Source: Planctomycetota bacterium | GTDB lineage: Bacteria > Planctomycetota > UBA1135 > GCA-002686595 | DNA: 64,000 nucleotides | Direction: 5' to 3' | Assembly: GCA_012960475.1 (NCBI GenBank) | Contig: DUBE01000053.1 | Location: 1,454-65,453 of the forward strand | In this document: positions 19,350 to 28,152 of the stretch, piece by piece | Numbering within the stretch: position 1 is the stretch's first letter | How the letters are laid out: every line of letters begins with the position of its first letter | The notes under the pieces: model-generated | Seen by the model: the letters and a program-made list of their open reading frames with translations, nothing else | The model's database searches: none | What the model was told of the DNA's origin: nothing | Made by a program: the position numbers and the translations under genes

Positions 19350-21346
19350 TCCTTGTGCAACCGGTGATCGCCATCCTGGCAGGTTGTCTGCTGGGAGCCT
19401 TCCCCCAAGAGGGTCCCCTGGGCAACGCCGCCTTCCAACACACAGACAAGGCTGCCCAGACCGCCATGGCCGAGGGAGATGCCCTGCTGGCGAGGGTCAG
19501 GGAAGACGACGGGTTGAACCGCGCCTTCGACGCCTGGCATCGCGCCCTGTTGGTCAGCTCCAAAGGCGCAGCGGTGAGTGCCCAAGGTTCCGGGCTGAGC
19601 AAAGAACAAAGCACCCGCACGACCTTCGGTGTAGAAGAAGCTGTGCTACGCAGGATCGGTGCCCTGTCCCCGGCCCAACGATTGCTCTGGGCCGAGCGCT
19701 TTGAGACCCTGGGCGCAGAAGCCCTGACCAGTCTGCCAGACAGCCAACCAAACGGAGCTCTCGAGCGCATCGAGCGCACCCATCCGGGTACCCAAGCTGC
19801 AGCCCACGGGGCGCTCATCCTGGGGGACCGAGCAGCTGAAGAGGGTGCCCTCGCCACGGCGCGACTGTGGTGGAAGCGAGCCGGACGCCATTCGCGCCTC
19901 TCAACCCCTCAAGGAGCACGGGATAAACTGCAAAGCGCAGTGCAGCGTCGCCACCAGAGTCTGGCTGGCCAAGATCCAGGTGGGCAACAAACTCTGTTGG
20001 GTGCCAGAAAATTGAAGACAGCGCGCCAGGATCGTCTGGAGAATTTCGCCCTGGCTGCCCACTCCCTCAACCGGGTCCCTCTGGGCCGTGGTCTGCGCCT
20101 GGGCGCTGTCGAACTGAGCGACGGATCGGCCCTGGTTCAGGGTCCACGCATCGCCTTGTTCTATGAGCCAAAGAGCCTCGATGGAATGGGACGGCCGGAA
20201 CGCATCTTGCTCAAGGGCTGGAGCCTGCCCGGTTCCGGGGAGCTGCGCCCGGTGGCCGCCCCCACCGCCGGGGGCTGGAGCCTGCTGCCCGCCAGCGATG
20301 GCGAGCAAGTGGTGCTGGTGATCGATCGAGGGGAACCCGGACGCACGATTCGCGGGTTGGCGCGACCCGCCCGGGGCAATGCCCTGGCAATGGTCAGGCG
20401 CAACCCCTCGAACCGCCCGAGCCTGGTATGGGTCCGCCGGGGACTCAAGTGGGAAGGTCCCGGCGCAACCGATGACGGCCCGAATCTGAGAGCAGTCCTT
20501 GAATATCAGCCCGGCCCCCTGATCGTGGGCAGCCAGCTCTTTGTGCTGGCGCGCAGCATGGGTCAGACGGTGGACGGCAATTTCCAGGACGGGGACCTCA
20601 CCCTGATCAGCTTCAATCTGGCCAGCGGAAGACTCCTGCGCTCCCTGCTGATCACCCAAGCCAGCGATCTGACCCGGGAATCCAGCCTGCTGGGTTACTC
20701 CCCGGAGCTGCGCACGGTCTCGATGCCCCTGGCTCTGGTCGGGGAGACCATCTTGTGCGGCACAAATGCGGGATTGGTGGCGGCAGTTGAATTGGATGGA
20801 CGACTGCTCTGGACCCTGCGCACGCGCCGACGGCATCCGGACGCCCCGGGCTGGCCCGGCTCGCGTCCGCCCCTGAGCACCCCAACTGGGGTCTGGGTCG
20901 CCCCGGGGGACTCAGACCGCCTGTATCGACTGGATCCACGACCCGGGACCACCCCCCTCCTGGCGCCGATCCTGCACCTTGGGCAATCCCTCGACCTGGT
21001 CGGAAGCAGCCAGTCGGGCCTGCTTCTGATGGGCCGCAGCGGGCCCCGGGAAGCCCTGATCGAGGTCAGTCTGGACCGCGGGAGCGATGAATCTGGAGGA
21101 ACCGCCGACCCCCTGCTGCACCTGGGTCCCGCCGAACGCTTCACCGGCACCTCCCTGCACAGCACAGACCGCACCCTGCTGGCCACCAATCACCGGCTCT
21201 ACCTGTTCGACCGCAGCCGAGAAATGCTCCTGCTGGATGCGCCCGCCCTGCTGGGCCAGGATCTGGGGGGTGATCTGGTGGGCCTGCGGGAGCACATTCT
21301 GCTGCTGGGTGCCAACACGGTGCGGGTGCTGCGAGTTCTGCGCTGA
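19346..21346 (+). CDS. Exported PQQ-like propeller protein with helical N-terminus
   Basis: 666 residues from a GTG that overlaps the upstream stop (GTGA). It has a signal-like N-terminus (PVIAILAGCLLGAFPQ). Residues about 60-200 are helical and TPR-like, including THPGTQAAAHGALILGDRAA and ATARLWWKRAGRHSRL. The same stretch occurs in the 1530-residue protein at 28153 (PLTQAAARAWLAVGDVEYEA). The rest is beta-rich with propeller-like strands (GLVAAVELDGRLLWTLRTR, SDRLYRLDPRPGTTPLLA). No haem, metal or catalytic site was seen. I infer a structural or binding protein in the envelope, paralogous to 28153. Confidence 0.7.
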   Translation: MILVQPVIAILAGCLLGAFPQEGPLGNAAFQHTDKAAQTAMAEGDALLARVREDDGLNRAFDAWHRALLVSSKGAAVSAQGSGLSKEQSTRTTFGVEEAVLRRIGALSPAQRLLWAERFETLGAEALTSLPDSQPNGALERIERTHPGTQAAAHGALILGDRAAEEGALATARLWWKRAGRHSRLSTPQGARDKLQSAVQRRHQSLAGQDPGGQQTLLGARKLKTARQDRLENFALAAHSLNRVPLGRGLRLGAVELSDGSALVQGPRIALFYEPKSLDGMGRPERILLKGWSLPGSGELRPVAAPTAGGWSLLPASDGEQVVLVIDRGEPGRTIRGLARPARGNALAMVRRNPSNRPSLVWVRRGLKWEGPGATDDGPNLRAVLEYQPGPLIVGSQLFVLARSMGQTVDGNFQDGDLTLISFNLASGRLLRSLLITQASDLTRESSLLGYSPELRTVSMPLALVGETILCGTNAGLVAAVELDGRLLWTLRTRRRHPDAPGWPGSRPPLSTPTGVWVAPGDSDRLYRLDPRPGTTPLLAPILHLGQSLDLVGSSQSGLLLMGRSGPREALIEVSLDRGSDESGGTADPLLHLGPAERFTGTSLHSTDRTLLATNHRLYLFDRSREMLLLDAPALLGQDLGGDLVGLREHILLLGANTVRVLRVLR

Positions 21347-21438
21347 CATGGGGGTGACGCAGGCCCCCGCTGGGGCTATGACTTGACTCACATCCCTTCC
21401 ACCGCCCCGCCACATTCTGCGTAAGAACAGAGTCGCAC

Positions 21439-21468
21439 TTGGGGCAGCTGGGCAGGGGTCGTTAGAGT
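21439..21468 (+). promoter_or_regulatory. Weak candidate promoter for the MoxR operon
   Basis: TTGGGG (21439-21444) and TAGAGT (21463-21468) are separated by 18 bp, about 60 bp before the moxR ATG. Each hexamer matches the sigma-70 consensus at only 3-4 positions. The preceding gene ends at 21346, and short GC hairpins (for example GCCCC-CGCT-GGGGC near 21362-21375) could terminate it, so an operon start here is expected from context. Confidence 0.25.
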
Positions 21469-21529
21469 AGCGCTCCCCCCTGCAACCCGTCGATTCCAGC
21501 GGGCAAGGCCCACAACCATTCAGACACCC

Positions 21530-22555
21530 ATGCTTGACCAGTCACTCCTGCGTTTGCGCGAAGTTCATGGCCGCCTCGTCCAAGAACTCGGAAAGGTCAT
21601 CGTTGGCCAGGACGAAGTCGTGGAACAACTCCTGATGGCCATCCTGACCCGCGGACACTGCCTGCTGGTGGGTGTCCCGGGACTCGCCAAGACCCTGTTG
21701 ATCTCAAGTCTGGCGCGCACCCTGGAACTGAGCTTCAATCGCGTTCAGTTCACCCCCGACCTGATGCCCTCGGACATCACCGGCACCGAGCTCCTGCACA
21801 TCGATCCGGAGACCAGTGCGCGCTCGTTCCGCTTCGCCCCGGGGCCTCTCTTCTGCAATGTGCTGCTGGCGGACGAGATCAATCGCACACCCCCCAAGAC
21901 CCAGGCGGCTCTGCTTGAGGCCATGGTGGAGGGACAAGTCTCCAGCGGTGGAGAAACCCACCACCTCCCCACGCCCTTCTTCGTGCTGGCCACCCAAAAC
22001 CCCATCGAGCAGGAAGGCACCTACCCCCTGCCCGAAGCCCAGCTCGACCGCTTCATGTTCAAAGTTCAGGTGGACTATCCCAGCCTGGAAGAAGAACGCG
22101 AAATCCTGCGGCGCACCACCGCCAACGAAAGCAACGAGATCGACCATGTGCTCGATGCAGAAGAACTGCTCGGTCTGCAGAGAGCGATCCGTGAGATGCC
22201 CGTGGCGGACGAGGTCTTCGACTTTGTCCTGGCCCTGGCCCGAGGCACCCGTGTGCGTTCCGGCGATCCCCTGCCATTTGTCGAACAATACGTCACCTGG
22301 GGTGCAGGACCCCGGGCGGGTCAGAACCTGATCCTGGGAGCCAAGGCACACGCAGCGATTCACGGCCGCAACCATGTGGCCAGCGAAGACGTGCGAGCGG
22401 TAGCCCACCCTGTCCTGCGGCACCGCATCGTGACAAGCTTCGCGGCCCAGGCGGAAGGCATTACCTCGGACATGATCGTCGACCGCCTGCTGGAAGAGGT
22501 CCAGCTTGGGGCGGGAGTTGGTGTCGGCCTGCCCGGTCTCAAGGCCGACAACTAA
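21530..22555 (+). CDS. MoxR-family AAA+ ATPase
   Basis: 341-residue cytoplasmic AAA+ chaperone. Walker A is GVPGLAKTLL (about residues 49-58), Walker B is LLADEINRTPPKTQAALLEAM split by the usual MoxR features, then ATQNPIEQEGTYPLPEAQLD (sensor 1 and the PLPEAQLDRF signature) and a lid domain with GASPRA-like GAGPRAGQNLILGAKA. MoxR ATPases typically remodel von Willebrand factor A domain proteins encoded beside them. Here it is the first gene of a ten-gene operon, ten bases before the DUF58 gene, followed by two vWA membrane proteins. Confidence 0.95.
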   Translation: MLDQSLLRLREVHGRLVQELGKVIVGQDEVVEQLLMAILTRGHCLLVGVPGLAKTLLISSLARTLELSFNRVQFTPDLMPSDITGTELLHIDPETSARSFRFAPGPLFCNVLLADEINRTPPKTQAALLEAMVEGQVSSGGETHHLPTPFFVLATQNPIEQEGTYPLPEAQLDRFMFKVQVDYPSLEEEREILRRTTANESNEIDHVLDAEELLGLQRAIREMPVADEVFDFVLALARGTRVRSGDPLPFVEQYVTWGAGPRAGQNLILGAKAHAAIHGRNHVASEDVRAVAHPVLRHRIVTSFAAQAEGITSDMIVDRLLEEVQLGAGVGVGLPGLKADN

Positions 22556-22564
22556 GCACTGCCC

Positions 22565-23479
22565 ATGGCCCATTCCCTGGGAGTAATCGACCCGGCGGTG
22601 CTGGACCGCCTTTCCAACCTTGAATTCGTGGCCCGCAAGGCCGTGGAAGGATTCATGGCGGGACATCACCGCACCCCCCATCGGGGGAGTTCGGTGGATT
22701 TCGCTCAACACCGACCCTATGCCGCCGGCGATGAACTACGCAAGATCGATTGGAAGGTTTTTGCCCGCTCAGATCGTCTGGTAGTGAAAGAATATGTGGA
22801 AGAGACCAACCTCTCCCTCAACCTGCTGCTCGACGCATCGGAATCCATGGGCTACGGATCCCTGGACTGGAACAAGCTCGACTACGCGCGCTGGTGCGCC
22901 GCCAGTTTGGCGCACCTTGTTCTAGGACAACGGGACACAGTGGGCCTGGTGGTCTTCGACGAGGACTGGCGCGCCAAGGTGCCTCCCGGAAATGGCGCCC
23001 GCCAGGAGGTGGCGGTCTTTGGAGTGCTTGCCGATGCCCAGCCCACAGGCAAGACCGCCGTTGGCGGTGCCCTCAATCGCCTGGGACCGCGTCTCAAACA
23101 ACGGGGCATCACCGCGATCTTCAGCGACTTCTTCGAAGACCTGGACACGATCATCGATGGCATCAAGCGCCTCCTGCACGAAGGCCACGAGCCAATCCTC
23201 TTCCAAATCCTTGACCCCGAGGAGTTGGAGTTCAGCTTCGACCATCTGGTAAAACTCGAAGGCCTGGAAGACGCGGGCAAGCGCAAGATCGATCCGCGTG
23301 CGATCCGCGAGGCCTACATCGAGGAGATCACCCGGCACAACCGAGAACTTGCCAGGGCCACCGCCGCATTGAATGTGGACTGCATTCTTGCACGCACGGA
23401 TGAGCCCCTGGATGCGGTCATCAGCACGTACTTGACCCACCGCGCCGCCCGCGCCCGGGGGGGAGGACAGGGGACATGA
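22565..23479 (+). CDS. DUF58 domain protein with vWA-like MIDAS
   Basis: 304 residues. The DUF58 signature is ELRKIDWKVFARSDRLVVKE followed by a von Willebrand-type fold whose first strand ends LLLDASESMGYG, giving an intact MIDAS DxSxS. Other conserved blocks are GLVVFDEDW and TAIFSDFFED. It lacks membrane helices, unlike many DUF58 proteins, so it is probably cytoplasmic and a direct MoxR partner. It overlaps the next gene by ATGA. Confidence 0.93.
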   Translation: MAHSLGVIDPAVLDRLSNLEFVARKAVEGFMAGHHRTPHRGSSVDFAQHRPYAAGDELRKIDWKVFARSDRLVVKEYVEETNLSLNLLLDASESMGYGSLDWNKLDYARWCAASLAHLVLGQRDTVGLVVFDEDWRAKVPPGNGARQEVAVFGVLADAQPTGKTAVGGALNRLGPRLKQRGITAIFSDFFEDLDTIIDGIKRLLHEGHEPILFQILDPEELEFSFDHLVKLEGLEDAGKRKIDPRAIREAYIEEITRHNRELARATAALNVDCILARTDEPLDAVISTYLTHRAARARGGGQGT

Positions 23480-25713
23480 TCGAGGGCTTCCTCAACCCGG
23501 CCCTGGCCCTGGGAGCTGCTCTCGCAGCGGTGCCCCTGATCATTCACCTGCTCAATCGCCAGCGCTTCAGACCCGCACCCTGGGGTGCCATGCGCTTCGT
23601 GCTGGCGGCCCACCGACGCACCCGCCGACGGGTGCAATTGGAAAACCTGTTGCTGCTGCTGCTGCGTATGGGAGCGGTTGCTCTCCTGGCTTTCGCCATA
23701 GCACGGCCTTTTGTACGCGGAGCCAGCGGCCTGGGGCAGTTGACCGAGCACACCAGGGATGTGGTCCTGATCCTGGACGGTTCTGCCTCTACTGGTTTGC
23801 GCCGGGGTGCGGGCAACACCTTCGATCTCTTGCGCGAAGGCGCCCTGGCTCTGGCGGCCGAGTTGGACGGCAGCGACGGAGACCGACTGTATGTGATCCT
23901 GGCCGGTTCAGAGCCGCGCCTGGTCTCATGGCCCAGCCCTGAAAAAGCTCTGCTTGTACTGCCCACACTGGGCCAATCCAACGGTCTGCAGACCACACCC
24001 ACCGACGAACGCGCGAATCTGTCAGGCGCTCTGGACGAAGCCCTTCGGTTGGTCCGGGAGAACCCTGGCGAGAGCGGCATCAGCACCATGGAGGTGCACC
24101 TTTACTGCGACAGCCAGCGAGACCTCTTCCTGCGCCCGGATTCAGATAGCTTGAGGCCGGCCCTGGCCGAAACCCTCAGCGCCCTGGGAGAACTCGGCGT
24201 CTCGGTGCTGGTACAGGACCTGACCGATGGGAACCTGCAACCGGACAACTGCACGGTAGAAGGTATCTCTCTGTTGGGCGATCAGGCGCAAACCAATACG
24301 GCCACCGAGATCATCGTGCACCTGCGCAGCTACTCCAGCAAGCCCCGGGCCCAGCTACGGGTGGCCCTCAGCGTAGACGGCAACCGCCTGCCCTCGCAGC
24401 GGATCAACCTGCCAGCTGGAGGTCACTTCGAAGCTCGCTTCCCATTCACCTTTACCGAAGGCGGGGCCCACACCCTGGTGGCGGAACTCGACGGAGACCA
24501 ATTCGCCTTGGACGATCTACGTCACAGCGTGATCATCCTGCCACCCCCCACGCGGGTCTTGGTGATCAACGGTTCCCCCAGCGATGACCTGCTGGAAGAC
24601 GAGGCGGGTTTCTTGATACTGGCCCTGGAAGCCCCACGGGGAGACGGCCGTCCGAGTCCCTTCGAAGTGGATGAAGTCAGCGCCGGCGCCTTTGCCGCGG
24701 GCGATACCAATCTGGCGGACTTCGATGTGATCTGGCTGGCGGATGTGGGCACGATCTCAAGCGCCACGGTCAGTGCCCTGGAAAAGCGCGTGGGCGAGGG
24801 CGCCAGCCTGGTGATCAGTTGTGGCGAGCGGATGGCAGACTTGGAGAGTCTGCGCCAGCGTATGTTCCGCTCGGACGGCAGCGGGCTCTTGCCCGCAGAG
24901 CCGATCCGCCGGGTTTCCAGCCCACGCAGAGAGAGCTACTACCGGGTCAAGGAGTTCGACGCCACAAGTCCAATCCTGGAGTTCTTCGCCAGCGAGCGTC
25001 ACCGACGCCTTCTAACCGAGATTCCCATCGATGACTTTCTCGGTGTGCGCCCCCTGGGAGATGCACGGGTACTGGCCAGTCTTGATGATGATGCCAACAG
25101 TCCCCTGCTGATCGAGCGCCCCTGGGCTGCGGGACGCACCTTTCTTTGGACCACTACCATCGGTCGCGCTTGGACTCCGCTGCCCCAGTTGGCTCCAGCA
25201 ATGGTGCCCCTGGTGGTGGAATGGGTGCGCTATGCAGGACGACGAGACGCGACGGAACTCTCCGCATTGCCAGGAGAGTCGCCCCTCTTGAAGACCACGG
25301 AGTTCCCGCGCCAGCCCATTCTCATGCGACCGGATGGCACAACCCGCACCCTGGCAGGCGAACCCACTCCAACCCCGGCCGGACAGTTCATCCTGCCACG
25401 ACCCGCTGGCAACGACACCCAACGGGTGGGTCTCTACACCGTGAGGACGACAGACAGTCCACCAATTCCCTTCGCTATCACCGTTGACCCCGCCGAATCA
25501 GATCTTGCGCGCCTCAGTGCCCAACGGCTTGGAAGTCTGCACCCGAATCTGACCAGCGCGTCGCCCCGCAATGATTCCACGAACACGGGTACGACCGGCG
25601 AGGACAGGGAAGGTGAGCTCTGGCGTCTGGTGGCCTGGTTCTGCCTGCTGTTCCTGGTATGCGAGTCCCTTTGGGGAGCGCGCCTTGGTCGCCGCCGAGG
25701 GGGACGGGCATGA
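23476..25713 (+). CDS. BatA-type membrane protein with von Willebrand A domain
   Basis: 745 residues. The N-terminal BatA module (about 1-85) has FLNPALALGAALAAVPLIIH, LLNRQRFRPAPWGAMRF, a basic RRTRRRVQLENLLLLLLRM and a second helix ending AIARPF. A vWA domain follows with the MIDAS strand LILDGSASTG (about residue 95). After that comes a beta-rich periplasmic section, a GATase-like segment (RVLVINGSPSDDLLEDEAGF) and a final helix (WFCLLFLVCESLWGARL) with a basic cytoplasmic tail. It overlaps both neighbours by four bases. It is the membrane-anchored client expected for the MoxR ATPase. Confidence 0.9.
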   Translation: MIEGFLNPALALGAALAAVPLIIHLLNRQRFRPAPWGAMRFVLAAHRRTRRRVQLENLLLLLLRMGAVALLAFAIARPFVRGASGLGQLTEHTRDVVLILDGSASTGLRRGAGNTFDLLREGALALAAELDGSDGDRLYVILAGSEPRLVSWPSPEKALLVLPTLGQSNGLQTTPTDERANLSGALDEALRLVRENPGESGISTMEVHLYCDSQRDLFLRPDSDSLRPALAETLSALGELGVSVLVQDLTDGNLQPDNCTVEGISLLGDQAQTNTATEIIVHLRSYSSKPRAQLRVALSVDGNRLPSQRINLPAGGHFEARFPFTFTEGGAHTLVAELDGDQFALDDLRHSVIILPPPTRVLVINGSPSDDLLEDEAGFLILALEAPRGDGRPSPFEVDEVSAGAFAAGDTNLADFDVIWLADVGTISSATVSALEKRVGEGASLVISCGERMADLESLRQRMFRSDGSGLLPAEPIRRVSSPRRESYYRVKEFDATSPILEFFASERHRRLLTEIPIDDFLGVRPLGDARVLASLDDDANSPLLIERPWAAGRTFLWTTTIGRAWTPLPQLAPAMVPLVVEWVRYAGRRDATELSALPGESPLLKTTEFPRQPILMRPDGTTRTLAGEPTPTPAGQFILPRPAGNDTQRVGLYTVRTTDSPPIPFAITVDPAESDLARLSAQRLGSLHPNLTSASPRNDSTNTGTTGEDREGELWRLVAWFCLLFLVCESLWGARLGRRRGGRA

Positions 25714-28091
25714 TGGCCCTCTTGCCAGCGCCTCAAATCGGCGAGTCCCTGGACACCAGCTGGCGTCTCTTGGAGCTGCCCGCCGGTTGGGTTGTGGCCC
25801 TGATCATCCTGCCCATCTCTCTGGGAATTGCGCTTGCCGCCTACCGCTCCGAACGTCTGGGGACAGGGATGCGTGCGCTCCTGGTGGGCTTGCGTTGGTT
25901 GGCTCTCCTGGGACTCTTGACAATCTTGGCGCGACCTGTGGAAGTTCGCTCCCAGGAGCGAGTTTCCCGGGCCGAAATCCTGATTCTGGCGGACGACTCC
26001 GCCAGTATGAGTCGCCGTGACGCCTACTCGGGTGACGCCCAGGCCAGCGCGGCTTTGATGGGTATCCTGGGGGCCGACCCGGGAGAATTCACACGGGCAG
26101 AGATCACCACCAACCTGCTGCAGGGACAACTCACCGAACACCTTGAGCAACGGGGCTACGACACCCGCCTGATGCGCTTCGCCCAACGAGCCGAGCCCCT
26201 GGCGGACAGCACCAACCTCACGGGCCGTGGTTCTGCGACCCACCTTGGGGACGCCCTGACCAGCGCCCTGGCCCGGGCCCGGGGTCGGCATGTAACCGGC
26301 ATGATTGTGCTCAGCGATGGACGCTCAAACGGCGGCCTGGCGACCCTCGACGCGGCTCAAGAAGCTCGCCTGGCCGGCATCCCCGTACACACCATCGTGA
26401 TCGGAGACACACGCCCCGAGCGCAACCTGCTCCTTGAACTGGTGGAGGTGCCGAGTTCGGTGCTGGAAGAGGACGAGATCGGCATCACAGTGCGCGTACG
26501 CGGTCGCGGCGTGATGGGAACCGAGTCGATCGAAGTGGTACTCGAAGAAGTCAGCGCCTCGGGCATTGGACGCACCCTCGATCAAGCGCGCATTCAAGTC
26601 AACAGCGAGGGCCAGCGAGTCACCCTGATCGCCGAGGGTCAGCGCACGGGTTCGGGCAACAACGAACGACGCTTCCGAATCAGCGTCCCGCCCCTGTCCG
26701 AGGAGCGCATGGTAGACGACAATCAGGTCAGCGCCACCGTGCGCATCAATCCAGAGCGCATTCGGGTGTTGTATGTGGATGGCTACCCGCGCTGGGAGTA
26801 CCGCCAATTGAAGGACATGCTCCTGCGTGCGGATGAACGCATCGAAGCCCAGTTGTTCTTGCTCTCGGCCACGCCGGATTTCCCCCAGGAGGCGACGCGC
26901 GGCCTGGATCGCTTGACCCGGGTCCCAACTGAGCGTCAGGCCCTGCTCGATGCCTACGACGTGATCATCCTGGGGGACCTGAACCCCTGGGCGATTTCCA
27001 CCAACCCGGCCCTGGGCCAGGAGTTCGTAGCCAGCCTGACCGACTTCGTGGAAGAGGGGGGAGGCCTGTGCGTGATCGCCGGTGAATACGACATGCCCAA
27101 GGCGGTGGCGGGTACGGAGTTTGCCCAGCTGCTGCCCGTGGTGCTCGACCCGACCGGTTCCCTGGCTTTCGAAGTGGACGCCAGCGTGGAAAAGTGGCCG
27201 ACCCTGGAGCAGCCCGCCAACCCTCACCAAATCGTGCGCCTGCATCAGGACCCACAGATCAATCAGCAACTCTGGGAAGGACCCGATGGCCTGCGCGGAT
27301 TCTATTGGCACTTCCCGGTGCGCGGCCCCAAGCCCGGAGCCCAGGTTCTCCTGCGACACCCCAGCGCCTCCCTTTCCGGCAGTGGTGAACGGGACCCCTT
27401 GCTGGTGGCGGGTTATCACCCGGCGGGCCGCTCCCTCTTCTTGGGACTGGACTCAACCCACCGCTGGCAGTTCCGCTACGAGCACCGCTACCACGAACGC
27501 TTCTGGCGCAATGTGATTCGCTGGTTGGCCATCGGTCGCCTGAAGGGTGGCGATCGACGCTTTCAACTGGACTCCCTGGAACCCGAGTACGGTCTTGATG
27601 AACGCGTGACCCTGGAGGCGAGAATTCAGGACGAGGACTTCCGACCCCTGGAAGCGGAAAGCCAGGAGGTCCATCTGGAGGATCCCGATGGTCGCCGTAG
27701 CACGATTCTGCTCAAGGCTGATCCGACCCGACCTGGTGTCTTCCGCGCCAGCCAGGACGCGGGCCGCGCGGGCAACTGGCGCGCCTGGATCGAACAGCAG
27801 GGAAAACATCTCGCCAGCACCCAATACGATGTGGTCCTGCCAAGCCGCGAGAACAGCAATCCCACCCCCGACGCCCCCAGCATGCTGGCCCTGGCCCAAC
27901 GCACGGAAGGAGTGGCGGTCACTCCAGGTGACCTGAGCCCCCTGCTGGCCGCCCTGCCTGGCGGCCAGGAGCGCCGGGAGCCAATCTCCAAGGAATTGGA
28001 CGATGCCTGGGACCGCTGGAGCACCCTGCTGGGGGTCCTGGCCCTCTTGACCCTTGAGTGGATCCTGCGCAAGCGCCATGAGTTGATCTGA
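25710..28091 (+). CDS. Membrane vWA protein with class I glutamine-amidotransferase-like domain
   Basis: About 793 residues; the ATG at 25710 overlaps the upstream stop (a second ATG lies at 25713). Two N-terminal helices (about 23-75) are followed by a vWA domain, MIDAS LADDSASMSRR, with TGMIVLSDGRSNGG as the conserved fourth-strand motif. A beta domain comes next, then an amidotransferase-like fold (RVLYVDGYPRWEYRQLKDML, DVIILGDLNPWAI, FVEEGGGLCVIAGEYDM). The nucleophilic Cys is not obvious, so catalysis is unlikely. A last helix (LLGVLALLTLEWILRKRHEL) anchors the C-terminus. Such tandem vWA proteins are standard in planctomycete MoxR operons; function is undescribed. Confidence 0.88.
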   Translation: MMALLPAPQIGESLDTSWRLLELPAGWVVALIILPISLGIALAAYRSERLGTGMRALLVGLRWLALLGLLTILARPVEVRSQERVSRAEILILADDSASMSRRDAYSGDAQASAALMGILGADPGEFTRAEITTNLLQGQLTEHLEQRGYDTRLMRFAQRAEPLADSTNLTGRGSATHLGDALTSALARARGRHVTGMIVLSDGRSNGGLATLDAAQEARLAGIPVHTIVIGDTRPERNLLLELVEVPSSVLEEDEIGITVRVRGRGVMGTESIEVVLEEVSASGIGRTLDQARIQVNSEGQRVTLIAEGQRTGSGNNERRFRISVPPLSEERMVDDNQVSATVRINPERIRVLYVDGYPRWEYRQLKDMLLRADERIEAQLFLLSATPDFPQEATRGLDRLTRVPTERQALLDAYDVIILGDLNPWAISTNPALGQEFVASLTDFVEEGGGLCVIAGEYDMPKAVAGTEFAQLLPVVLDPTGSLAFEVDASVEKWPTLEQPANPHQIVRLHQDPQINQQLWEGPDGLRGFYWHFPVRGPKPGAQVLLRHPSASLSGSGERDPLLVAGYHPAGRSLFLGLDSTHRWQFRYEHRYHERFWRNVIRWLAIGRLKGGDRRFQLDSLEPEYGLDERVTLEARIQDEDFRPLEAESQEVHLEDPDGRRSTILLKADPTRPGVFRASQDAGRAGNWRAWIEQQGKHLASTQYDVVLPSRENSNPTPDAPSMLALAQRTEGVAVTPGDLSPLLAALPGGQERREPISKELDDAWDRWSTLLGVLALLTLEWILRKRHELI

Positions 28092-28152
28092 GGCGATGCC
28101 CGACTGAACACAGGTGTCGCGCCGCGGCTCCTGCCCAACAACACGAATACCC